Assembly (NCBI GenBank): GCA_022818135.1
Contig: JAFMSR010000005.1
Location: forward strand, 35,349,557-35,413,556
Reading direction: 5' to 3'
Length of the DNA: 64,000 nucleotides
Source: Saxidomus purpurata
Lineage: Eukaryota; Mollusca; Bivalvia; Venerida; Veneridae
Of the stretch, positions 55,221-64,000 are shown piece by piece (positions within the stretch are counted from its first letter, which is position 1; each line of letters starts with the position of its first letter). Under the pieces are notes generated by a model. That model saw only the letters and a list, made by a program, of their open reading frames with translations. It was not told the origin of the DNA and did not search any database. The translations under genes were made by a program, and so were the position numbers.

Positions 55221-55622
55221 TTTAATACAAGGTATTGTTTTCTCTGTATTCAATTACCCACACTACAGTGTCCACAATTAATAGTGTAATAATAATAACT
55301 GCTGTTGCAGTAATGATTTCATTAATTTTAGAAGTTGACAGTGAAGGTTAGAAGAAAAGTGCATATAACGAATACTCTGTACGCCTTTTATTCAAACATG
55401 TCTTCTATGAACAAAATAAGTCAATAAAGTGTATGAAGACATTCACATAATTAAACAATGTACTCACCCTTTGATAGACAGTCCAAAATGTATTAAATTT
55501 GCAATTTACAATGTACACTTGGAGCCACTTCTTACCCGACACTTTTCAAATTCGAATACGGTTCAAGATATTTATTTCAAATTAAATTTGATGTTGTTTG
55601 GCAACGGTATCTGTATAAAAAT
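55221..55622. other. No recognised feature
   Basis: AT-rich; no exon, TIR or periodicity seen. Confidence 0.35.
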
Positions 55623-55755
55623 GATAAAAACAAAAATAATATCAAACAGGGAATGCCACGTACCAAAAACGCAGCCTCCCCAAAACGAACCCCACAGCAC
55701 CCAGAAGTGCACACCACCAACACACACACACACACACACGACACACACACACAAA
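55623..55755 (-). mobile_element. PLE-W 3' fragment
   Basis: Fixed 3' end at 55623, then 'gcagcctccccaaaacgaac', and (CA)n with a CGACAC interruption. Truncated inside the microsatellite, like the copy at 20337. Confidence 0.85.
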
Positions 55756-56219
55756 GCCTTTCAACTGTGATGATCGATTATTTATGTACATTTCACGATT
55801 TTGCACGAAGAATTAAAGGTGAGCGAAATATATCTTTTTTCATTTTCATTTTATTATTCCATAACGCAATTCAAACCGTAAAACATAATTTTGATTTTAA
55901 AAATAAGTCACTTTGAATGAATAACCAAGAGCGTGGTCGAGCAATTGACTTGTTCCTTGCCGGCTAATCACTCAAACAGTCACGTATATAAATGTATCAT
56001 ATTTATTTAGCAATAGTTTTATTTGCAATCATATGCAGTATCAACCTGTTCACTATGTAAATCGTAACAAAGGTATCTGTAAAATACAATTACACTGTAT
56101 TTCGTTTCTTTACTCCGATTTACGGATTTATTATGAATCGGTGACTTCTCATTATTGGGATTTCACGTTATGCCATTTTGTGAATTCAGATTTTACACCG
56201 ATGTATTTTTTTTTGTATA

Positions 56220-56650
56220 AAAACAAAAATAACACTTGAAAACGGGTATGACCACCTCTTGAGTTGACCACTGCAGTGTATCACCCGCGCATAAAATTGT
56301 TTGAAGTGTTGATTTTTGCCTGTGGAATATTGTTCCGCTCCTGAATGAGCGCTTGACGAAGTTCTTGACGTTAGCAGGTGGGTTGGGGCGAAGCCTCACT
56401 CGTCTGTCCATAATATTACAGACGTGCTCGATTGGGTTTTTAGCAGGCTTGTCATCTATGAGAAATCATTCATCTGTTCCATAACAACACCAATATCTTG
56501 ATTTTTCAGCATGATAATGCCACATCTGATACAGCTATAAACACTGTTAATTTTCATATAACAAAAATATTGATTGCATTGATGACTGGTCCGCTAAAAG
56601 TCCTAATAAGAGGTGGTCATACCCGTTATTAAGGGTTATTTTTTGTTTTT
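56220..56650. mobile_element. Tc1-type transposon relic built from two inverted 3' halves
   Basis: TIRs of about 42 bp ('aaaaacaaaaataac...cgggtatgaccacctctt' and its mirror) are flanked by TA (56218-56219, 56651-56652). The minus strand, 56450 to 56230, reads KNPIEHVCNIMDRRVRLRPN, the region around the last catalytic acidic residue of Tc1-like DDE transposases. The plus strand, about 56508-56605, reads QHDNATSDTAINTVNF then (shifted) DDWSAKSP, the region just upstream. Each half runs outward to a TIR encoding the same C-terminal GGHTRY-type tail. It is therefore a dead head-to-head hybrid, not one deleted gene. Confidence 0.75.
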
Positions 56651-56655
56651 TAACA

Positions 56656-57078
56656 TTTACTTCACTTGGTCAAAAGTTCAACCATATTCTGTCAACCTTT
56701 GACTATCATTTTTCCAACGAACGATGCATCATGAAATACTCATAACAATGAGTATCCCGTTTTGTTTTCATCCAGCAATGTCCAAGCAAACTTGGGAGAA
56801 GTTTCCTTCTTTTGTGTAGTATATATATGTCACATATAGACGAGTCTTATTGGCCAAGATATGTCGTATCGTATATTAGGCTTTTTTCGTTGGTACCGGT
56901 TTCCAAAATGATCAACGCCCCAAGAAGAGGTTAGTTATTTTAGGTTTTGGAGGATAGTTCAAGATACAGAAAGCGTTGAAATTCCAGAGACACCCCTGGT
57001 TCTTTAACATGACAGGTGTATAGCACCCGTACATGGTACCTCGGTTTATCTCATATCCGAAATACTATTAGTAATTTG
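56656..57078. other. No recognised feature
   Basis: No coding or repeat signature. Could include the promoter side of the Myb/SANT-like gene that begins near 57287. Confidence 0.35.
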
Positions 57079-57157
57079 TTGTGGTCAGCCCCGGGAATCG
57101 AACCCGCTACCTCGAAATTACAAGTCTCGTGCTCTACCGATTGAGCTAACCAGGCCC
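57079..57157 (-). tRNA. tRNA-Thr(TGT)-like sequence (SINE head or pseudogene)
   Basis: The minus strand carries TTAGCTCAATCGG (A box), an anticodon arm CGAGA-CTTGTAA-TTTCG with TGT in the anticodon position, and GGGTTCGATTCCC (B box). The acceptor strands GCCTGGT and GGCTGAC pair at only about four of seven positions and there is no clean terminator, so a functional tRNA is unlikely. It may be the head of a tRNA-derived SINE. Confidence 0.55.
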
Positions 57158-57286
57158 CGTAATTATAAACAACTCTCCATGCTCTAAACGTCCCGAGTAC
57201 GTACTCCACGGAGCACGGAATTTTTAATTACATAAGCGGCCCGATTGTTTGTTTACAACTTCCGTGTCGTCTGTCACTTTTGACAG

Positions 57287-57469
57287 CAAGCCGCATTTGT
57301 GGAAATCAAGAAGGCGATCAGCACCGGAAGAGCTGACACTCGTAGACTTGGTATTAAGTCATGAGGAAGAGCTCTTCGGGTGCCTTAAGGGCCCAGTTTC
57401 TTCGTCCACAGGCCGGACGGAGCAAAGGAGGGCGGTCCTGTGGACCAAGATTGTAGACACCTTGAACAG
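57287..57469 (+). CDS. Myb/SANT-like DNA-binding protein, exon 1 (of those seen)
   Basis: Preceded by CACTTTTGACAG and ended by AACAG/GTATGA. It encodes KPHLWKSRRRSAP, then LTLVDLVLSHEEELFGCLKG and RRAVLWTKIVDTLN, the first two helices of a Myb/SANT-like domain (Myb_DNA-bind_5 type, compare NAIF1-like proteins: 'L...V......LFG......... W..I...LN'). No Met lies in frame between the stop at 57225 and the domain, so the true start is in an upstream exon or the 5' end is not recognised. A nuclear DNA-binding role follows from the domain only. Confidence 0.6.
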
Positions 57470-57865
57470 GTATGAACAGTTTTTTACAGAAAATTTTACT
57501 AAAATGCAGATCTTTGGTTATGTCAGGTTTCGAAAGATTAACTTGATATATGTATAAGCAATTTGACCGCATGCACAGCGAATATTGCTCCCAAATACTG
57601 CAGTGTTTAGCGCTGTAGATCCAAAACTTTGTTAAAGACTGGGGAAAAATGCGGTCCTTGTAAATTGTATTCGGCCCGTTTGTATTGTATTTTACTAAGT
57701 ACAGTTATTTTAGAGTTCCTGTATCGGCCCTAATTACTTGTTGTATATCACAATGCCTATTTAGATATATAATAGCCAATTGTGCTAAATTTTCCCTGTG
57801 GAGCCTCTTTGCATTACTGCATTAGTTACTTCCCTTGTGCTACCTTGACCGTGTTTACTCTTCAG

Positions 57866-57933
57866 TCGTTTCACAAACGAAAAGAGGAGTGTGGAAAAGG
57901 TGAAAAAGAATTTCCACAATATCAAACAGAGAG
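57866..57933 (+). CDS. Myb/SANT-like DNA-binding protein, exon 2
   Basis: 68 bp between TTTACTCTTCAG and GTATGTG. Phase fits exon 1 (AG/T gives Ser) and exon 3 (G/CC gives Ala). It encodes RFTNEKRSVEKVKKNFHNIKQR, read here as two pieces RFTNEKRSVEKV and KKNFHNIKQR, the third (recognition) helix 'V..VK..F.NIK.R' typical of the family. The fit of domain order across the splice is the main evidence that this is a real gene. Confidence 0.65.
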
Positions 57934-58079
57934 GTATGTGATTGCTGATTAATATCTACTTTTATTGTTTTAAATCCTTTCACGGGAAATTTGTTAGTCT
58001 TACTATTTCCACTTCGAACTTCGAAGGCAAACCGATTTTACAGGTTGACATTTACAGCAGTCCGTGAACAGGTAGAGGT

Positions 58080-60789
58080 CACAGGTGAGTGTAGCGTACT
58101 AGGGACCCAAACAGTGAATGTTAGATAAAAATAGCCTAATGACTATATATCAATAAGAAGGTAAACAACACAGTTCGCACATAGACCCAGTTTCAGCTGC
58201 CATTACTTCGTACAGAATAGTGCATATTTATCAAAACCTATTGCATATATAGCCTAGTACGTAATTATATTTTCCGTAAACGGTTACTTCAAGGTCCAAA
58301 TGCACACCGTTTTGTAACAGCGACTGATAGTTTCCGAAATTTTTACCATTTTTCGCCAACTCGAATCACACATATTTCGGGTGGGTCTATTTTCCAATGC
58401 GCAACCGTCACTGTGGACATACACAAGAACGGCACAACACTGCTACTTGAGCTCAGTATTCCATAGACATGTATTAGTGATGTGTAACCTAGACTTGGTA
58501 AGACCTGGCCGATTGATGCGTTATGGAAACTAGTTTTTCCCATTATCAGTATGGCTGCATGTATATGTTTACAAAATATATCAACGAAATAAAATGAATA
58601 CTGTATTAACGGATCGTATTAAAACTGGAAAGCTTGTGGAAATATTTATCAAATCAATTTCTACGAGCGTCGGTTGTGTAATATTTGGATGACACAAGGC
58701 GAGATTGTTTAAAAGCTTGTTAAAATGGAAGAATTCAGTGTTAGAAATGTGTGAGATTTGTTCGGGTTGACGAAAAATGTAAAAAAAAATCGGAAATTAT
58801 CAGTCGCTATTTCAAAACGGTTTGCTTTTGGGCCTTGAAGTAAACTTTTACGGAAATGATAAACACTTATGCTATATATGAAATAGTTTTAATAAATATG
58901 CATCATTCTAGATGAAGTAATTAAGGCTGAAAGTGGGTCGATGTGTAAACGGTGTTGTTTACCTTCTTATTGATATATAGTAACTAGGCTATTTATACCC
59001 CCAAAACGAAGTTTAGGGGGGTATATAGGAGTCACCCGGTGGTCGGTCGGTTGGTCGGTCGGTCGGTCTGTTGCATTTTCCTTGTCCGGAGCATAACTTG
59101 AAAACTACTAGTTGGAATTCAATACAACTTCATACAATGGTCAAGCACATTGAGAGGAAGTGCAGTGCACAAGAACTATAACTCCATCTTGACTAATTAC
59201 AGAGTTATTGCCCTTTGTTACTTTTCCTTGTCCGGAGCATAACATGAAAATTACTAGTTGGAATTCAATACAACTTCATACAATGGTCAAGCATATTAAG
59301 AGGAAGTGCAGTGCACAAGAACTATAACTCCATCTTGACTAATTACAGAGTTATTGCCCTTTGTTACTTTTCCTTGTCCGGAGCATAACTTAGAAACTAC
59401 TGGTTGGAATTCAATACAACTTCATACAATGGTCAAGCACATTGAGAGGAAGTGCAGTGCACAAGAACTATAACTCCATCTTGACTAATTACAGATTAAT
59501 TGCCCTTTGTTACTTTTCCTTGTCCAGAGCATAACTTGAAATCTACTAGTTGGAATTCAATACAACTTCATACAATGATCAAGCACACTCAGAGGAAGTG
59601 CAGTGTACAAGAACTATAACTCTATCTTGAGTATTTACTGAGTTATTGCCCTTTGTTAGTTTTCCTTGTCCGAAGCATAACTTGAAAACTACTAGTTGGA
59701 ATTCAATACAACTTCATACAATGGTCAAGCACATTGAGAGGAAGTGCAGTGCACAAGAACTATAACTCCATCTTGACTAATTACAGAGTTATTGCCCTTT
59801 GTTACTTTTCCTTGTCCGGAGCATAACTTGAAAACTATTAGTTGGAATTCAATACAACTTCATACAATGATCAAGCACACTCAGAGGAAGTGCAGTGTAC
59901 AAGAACTATAACTCTATCTTGAGTATTTACTGAGTTATTGCCCTTTGTTAGTTTTCCTTGTCCGAAGCATAACTTGAAAACTACAAGTTGGAATTCAATA
60001 CAACTTCATACAATGGTCAAGCACATTGAGAGGAAGTGCAGTGCACAAGAACTATAACTCCATCTTGACTAATTACAGAGTTATTGCCCTTTGTTACTTT
60101 TCCTTGTCCGGAGCATAACTTGAAAACTATTAGTTGGAATTCAATAAAACTTCATACAATGATCAAGCACACTCAGAGAAAGTGCAGTGTACAAGAACTA
60201 TAACTCTATCTTGAGTATTTACTGAGTTATTGCCCTTTGTTACTTTTCCTTGTCCGAAGCATAACTTGAAAACTAATATTTGGAATTCAGTACAACCTCA
60301 TACAATGGTCTAGTACATTTAGAGGAAGTGCAGTGCACAGGAACCATAACTCCATCTTGACTCATTTCAGAGTTATTACCCTTTGTTACTTTTCCTTGTC
60401 CGGAGCATAACTTGAAAACTTCTGGTTGGAATTCAATACAACTTCATACAATGGTCAAGCACAGTGAGAGGGAGTGCAGTGCACAGGAACCATATCTCCA
60501 TCTTGACTAATTACAGAGTTATTGCCCTTTGTTACTTTTCCCTGTCTGGAGCATTTTTCGAAAAACTACAAGTTGGAATTCAATACAACTTCATACAATG
60601 GTCAAGCACAATGAGAGGAACTGCTAAGAACAATATCTCTTTTTAGTTTGTTTGCAAGGTATTATGTTACTACGAACTTCTTCAGTTTATAAAGCAATCC
60701 TTTTGGGGGTATTAATCACATTTAGTGATAGCTCTAGTTTGAATTAAAAAAACACTGTATGGGTCCCTGGTACACTACACTCACCTGTG
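58080..60789. mobile_element. hAT-like element with 8-bp target duplication, invaded by TRE-A
   Basis: GTAGAGGT is at 58072-58079 and 60790-60797, directly outside CACAGGTGAGTGTAG and its mirror CTACACTCACCTGTG. The TIRs extend about 270 bp: left 58080-58345, right 58775-58993 continued at 60740-60789 ('agaaggtaaacaac', 'cctattgcatatatagc', 'ccttgaagtaaac'). The 8-bp duplication points to the hAT superfamily. The interior (58346-58774) is non-coding. The right arm is split by a TRE-A element. It lies within intron 2 of the Myb/SANT-like gene. Confidence 0.8.
58994..60738 (+). mobile_element. TRE-A Helitron-like element with about eleven 146-bp monomers
   Basis: The 5' end is a hairpin, TATACCCCC...GGGGGGTATATA (58995-59027), then a GGTCGGTCGG tract. 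Monomers start with 'cttgtccggagcataac' at 59081, 59227 and 59373 (exact 146-bp period) and continue to about 60640. The 3' end is 'gggggtattaatcaca', the hairpin ATCAC-ATTTA-GTGAT, then AGCTCTAG and T. Alternate monomers share variants ('ccgaagc', 'actcagagg'), suggesting growth by a two-monomer unit. No protein encoded. Confidence 0.85.
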
Positions 60790-61114
60790 GTAGAGGTGTG
60801 ACAGTTATAAAATATCAGATCCGTGAAAGGGGTCACACTGAAATGCCAAATTAATTAGGCTTGAAATTTGTAAGATATAGGCCTGTGTCAAGCACCTGTG
60901 GTAGCACTAGCATGTGTTTTCAATGGGATTCCGTTTTGAATACAGAAGCTTCTTTGACCAAAAGGCTAGGTAGCCGTACATAGATTTAAAATGTTTTTTT
61001 TTCATTCTTAACAGTCTAATACATGTTGCACAAGTCATAAATTTTTCCTCGCTGTATTGTTGGTATAATACACCTGTTTCATGGTTTGCCATTGATTCTT
61101 TAATACCATGACAA

Positions 61115-61475
61115 CAAAAAAACAAAAATAATATCAAACAGGGAATGCCACGTACCAAAAACGCAGCCTCCCCAAAACGAGCCCCACAGCACCCAGAAGT
61201 GCACACACACACACACGTACACACACACACAATCATGTACACACACACATATACACTACCAACACACACTAGCATACAAAGCAAACACACGAGGACAAAA
61301 CGAACAATTAAAGGAACACAGTGGGGCACCGCCTTGGAACGGTCAGTGGCAAAAACACCACTGGGGAGCTTAAACCGGTTTATGGTGCGCACCCAACCTC
61401 ACTCTTACCCCCACCATGTTCCAAAGTCACAGGACAGTGTAAATAAAAGTAATCCCTGCTAGGTGAATCTCTAAC
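61115..61475 (-). mobile_element. PLE-W 3' copy
   Basis: Fixed 3' end at about 61118, a short (CA) region (61203-61232), the UTR, and a 5' truncation at 'aggtgaatctctaac'. Lies in intron 2 of the Myb/SANT-like gene, antisense to it. Confidence 0.85.
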
Positions 61476-62490
61476 CATGAAAACTTGTGAACCGATGATA
61501 TACTGTACAGAGTGGTGCAGACTGCATAATTTGGTAATTTTTGTTACTTTGTAGCAATCAAAGGTTTCTGTAATATGAAACCTCTGGTAAGTTCAGTTCG
61601 TTAGTGGGCCAATGGTAAGCAAAAGGCCGTTGGTTTGAGACCCAATTTAGTACGGCCGTAGTCAAAATAAAGTGGCCTCTTGAGCAGAAATGTCTAGTTA
61701 ATATATGACTATACTGTTTCCGAACCTCCCACTAAAACCTTACTTCAGGTAGTTTGTAAGGCACTTCCATTCTTTGCAGTTGTACAGTTAAAGATCGTTC
61801 ACATCAATTAATGTGTCAGAAAGACCTATATATAGTAATAGAGGGTATGAATATACACCAGGGATCATAGATTTGCCTTAAATTGGCGTTGCAGTTAAAT
61901 CCCTCTTCTGAATTTACAGAAACTGTAATACATACCAGCCTACAGGGATGCATAGAAAAATTGTGGTGGTAGAGCGGTTAACACTGGTCCTATGGTCAAA
62001 TCCCAGTCAGGGCCCTGGAAATTTCAGAAACTCTTGGCAATTTTAATGGCATTTGTGAGTTGTGAGTTTAGAGTAATTGTTGCTGTGTTGATGTATGTAT
62101 TAGTGTTGCATTTTAACCTTCTGTATCAGAGACTGGTATAGGGCATATTCCCCAACTAAAATTTCTTAAAAACCATGCAGTTTTCCCCAAACTGTGACTT
62201 TACACTGGAATTTTAGTGTCCCCTTCAGTTAATTTTCACTTCAACTTTCCCCAAATTGAGGGGCTAGGGCGCCATCCCCAAACTTGGAAAATATGCCCTG
62301 ATTATGTATGAAATGAAAGTAAAATATAATTTTTCGATATAATTTATTATGATACTGACCAATTAGTGGAGCAATGATAAAATAATAAATGCTCATATTG
62401 TTGTTTATACAGGTAGCCTTACTAAACTGTAATAAAGTTAAATTGTTTCAATGTGTTAAGGATATAACATCTGATATTTACATATTGCAG
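61476..62490. other. Intron sequence, nothing else identified
   Basis: Part of the intron between exons 2 and 3 of the Myb/SANT-like gene. A weak tRNA-like stretch near 61968-62020 lacks a proper B box. Confidence 0.4.
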
Positions 62491-62619
62491 CCAAAGAAAA
62501 AGTTGATGTGGCCAGGAGAGGAAGGGCCAAGACAGGGGTTGCCCCTCAGCACCTGTACCATCACCAGCCGAAGAGGCACTTACCAAGTATGTGGGGATCT
62601 CTTCAAGGAACTGATACAG
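62491..62619 (+). CDS. Myb/SANT-like DNA-binding protein, exon 3, with probable frameshift
   Basis: 129 bp from CATATTGCAG to ACAG/GTGCTT. In phase with exon 2 it gives AKEKVDVARRGRAKTG, the expected basic linker of the family. After about 62540 the spliced frame reads VAPQHLYHHQPKR, while the +1 frame reads CPSAPVPSPAEEALTKYVG, which looks like the family's usual 'GG.P....SPAEEA...' continuation. A one-base loss in the GGGG run (62534-62539) would explain this. The locus is therefore either a recent pseudogene or has a sequencing error. Later exons not identified. Confidence 0.55.
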
Positions 62620-63518
62620 GTGCTTTTATGTTTGTATAAAATATGTGTTTCAATTGAGCTGCTTTTTGTTGATTTCATTCTAGTGAGCACTGAACTACAG
62701 TGTGTTACTATGTGTACTAACAGTATTACATGTATTACGAGTACTGTATATTGTGACTGGAAATTTCAGTATTTATAAATGACTCGTGTACATCTGCTCT
62801 AGAATGATGCGGAACATGGTATGATTTGACACTTACCGAGCACAGAGGAGTGGGCTGATGCTAGATGACAATTCCTTTTGTACTTTAAGATGACCTGCAT
62901 GTCTGTTGCTTTCTTGTCACTTGTTATAAAAGTTTAACACCCTTTTCAACCATATTTTGATCATTAAGCATGTGGGCAGTCTACATAACCGCGTAACTGG
63001 GAAGAAGCAGTAATAGACTCCTGTCCTGCCATTCTTCTCAAATAAAGAGACATGGTCGGTAGCAGAGCTTGAACCCATGACCCTCTATCTACTATCTGTC
63101 ACAGGTTACATCATAATTTACATGGATTTTGCTACTGTCTCTCTTGTTTGTATGTACTTTAGATATTGCTTGGTGATGAATACTTCATCCATAGTATGAA
63201 ATAGCTGACAATTGATGTGCAAGGGCTATGAAAGGGAAATCTAACAAAGATTGCTTTAAATTGAAATGTTCCTTTTATATCTATGAATTATAACAGACAA
63301 TATAAAACATAACAATTACATAACTATTTTCAGTTCATTGTACAAAGTTTAACTGAAAATTTCAAAATGTTTGCACTGCATTACACTTGAATTCATCTGA
63401 GCAGGTTAAGACTTAAACCAAGGTTTTTATATCATTAACAGATTGTCATATATACTTTATAATGAAATACATGCTGATTAAAAAACTTTCATATACTCTG
63501 TTTCAGATCTTATTTGTG
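62620..63518. other. No recognised feature
   Basis: May be further intron or 3' flank of the Myb/SANT-like gene; an acceptor-like TCTGTTTCAG occurs at 63497-63506, but what follows is transposase relic. Confidence 0.35.
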
Positions 63519-64000
63519 CAGATGATGATACTGCCAGAAAGCGCGGACAGTACTGTATGGGGAATATTCTCCTGAAACTAGGTGCAAAATTGCCCGATTT
63601 GCGATTGAAAATGGCAATACAAAAGCGGCACGTCATTTTAGTAACATTTTACAAAAGGATATAAACATTAAATCGACTTATAACAAGAAAAAAAACGGCT
63701 AGATGGACAGTTCATGCAAACTTCACTCCCGAAATCACCACGTGGTAGACCCTTAAAATCTTCAAATATGACGACCAGGTTAAGGAATATGTAAAAAAGC
63801 TTCGACTTGCGGCTGGAGTAGTAAATAGCCGTATAATAATTTCTGCAGCCAAGGGCATCATCACGGCACAAGATAGAACTCGACTGAAACAATATGGCGG
63901 GGACAATCGACCTTACTAAGGCATGGGCAATTTCAATAATGAATCGCCTGGGCATGTCGAAAAGAAAAGGAACTAAAGGGATCAAACAACTCCCAGACGA
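63519..64000 (+). pseudogene. Pogo/Tigger (CENP-B-like, DDE_1) transposase N-terminal relic
   Basis: Pieced from shifting frames: YGEYSPETRCKIARFAIEN and TKAARHFSNIL (63551-63660, a helix-turn-helix), LPKSPRGRP (about 63727), VKEYVKKLRLAAGVVNSR and AAKGIITAQDRTRLKQYGG (about 63778-63900), then IDLTKAWAISIMNRLGMSK (about 63905-63965). This order (HTH, 'RGRP', 'AGGVVN', 'ARGI', 'LT..WA.S...RMG..KR') is that of CENP-B-type DNA-binding regions of pogo/Tigger-like transposases. A stop and three frameshifts show it is dead. It runs off the window, so the DDE catalytic part is not seen. Confidence 0.65.

Noticed and set aside
57249..57286. Start of the Myb/SANT frame upstream of 57287
   Set aside because: The frame is open but lacks a Met, and an acceptor-like site at 57286 explains the exon border better.
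61968..62020. tRNA-like 'ggtggtagagcggttaaca'
   Set aside because: Resembles an A box, but the B-box region 'ggtcaaatccc' is poor and the arms do not fold.
63507..63666. Fourth exon of the Myb/SANT-like gene
   Set aside because: The phase fits, but the sequence belongs to the adjoining transposase relic in another frame, so the open reading is probably coincidental.

Overview
This window looks like repeat-saturated genomic DNA from a mollusc, most probably a bivalve. The host genes that can be seen have small exons with GT-AG introns. Most of the DNA belongs to families known from bivalve genomes: Helitron-like elements with tandem-repeat cores (pearl/HINE type), Penelope-like retroelements, a Tx1/L1-type LINE and many TTAA-flanked MITEs. 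The species is inferred, not seen.

Family names used below were made for this window. PLE-W is a Penelope-like retroelement whose long 3' UTR carries a (GT)n microsatellite. TRE-A (about 146-bp monomer) and TRE-B (166-bp monomer) are Helitron-like tandem-repeat elements; their strand is set by the hairpin plus CTAG or CTTG end taken as 3'. TTAA-A (TIR AGCTGCTCGCTCTCAG) and TTAA-B (TIR AGGGGCAYWCCCTA) are MITEs of about 330-365 bp that insert at TTAA.

Layout. 0.3-1.3 kb: truncated TRE-A-like element. 3.1-9.07 kb: 5'-truncated, decayed LINE with ORF1, ORF2, poly(A) and a possible target duplication. 9.1-16.8 kb: MITEs, a SAM-domain relic, a TRE-A array. 17.0-20.5 kb: cluster of PLE-W 3' copies, two pairs head-to-head. 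21-32 kb: TRE-B arrays (one inserted into another), many TTAA-A/B copies, satellites. 32.4-35.4 kb: the longest PLE-W copy, coding for a broken reverse transcriptase. 37.6-38.6 kb: four phase-compatible exons of an unidentified minus-strand gene. 41.8-43.6 kb: a second nested TRE-B pair. 48.1-53.7 kb: a stack of nested insertions, in which one PLE-W copy is split by a 2.65-kb transposon with long TIRs and TA flanks. 56.2-56.7 kb: Tc1-type relic. 57.3-62.6 kb: plus-strand Myb/SANT-like gene in at least three exons, whose long intron holds a hAT-like element (8-bp target duplication), itself invaded by a TRE-A array, plus a PLE-W 3' fragment. 63.5-64 kb: decayed pogo/Tigger-type transposase running off the window.

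Only the two exon sets (37.6-38.6 kb and 57.3-62.6 kb) look like host genes, and the second contains an apparent frameshift. No rRNA gene, CRISPR array or prokaryotic feature is present. Two tRNA-like sequences have A and B boxes but poor acceptor stems, so they are more likely SINE heads or tRNA pseudogenes.
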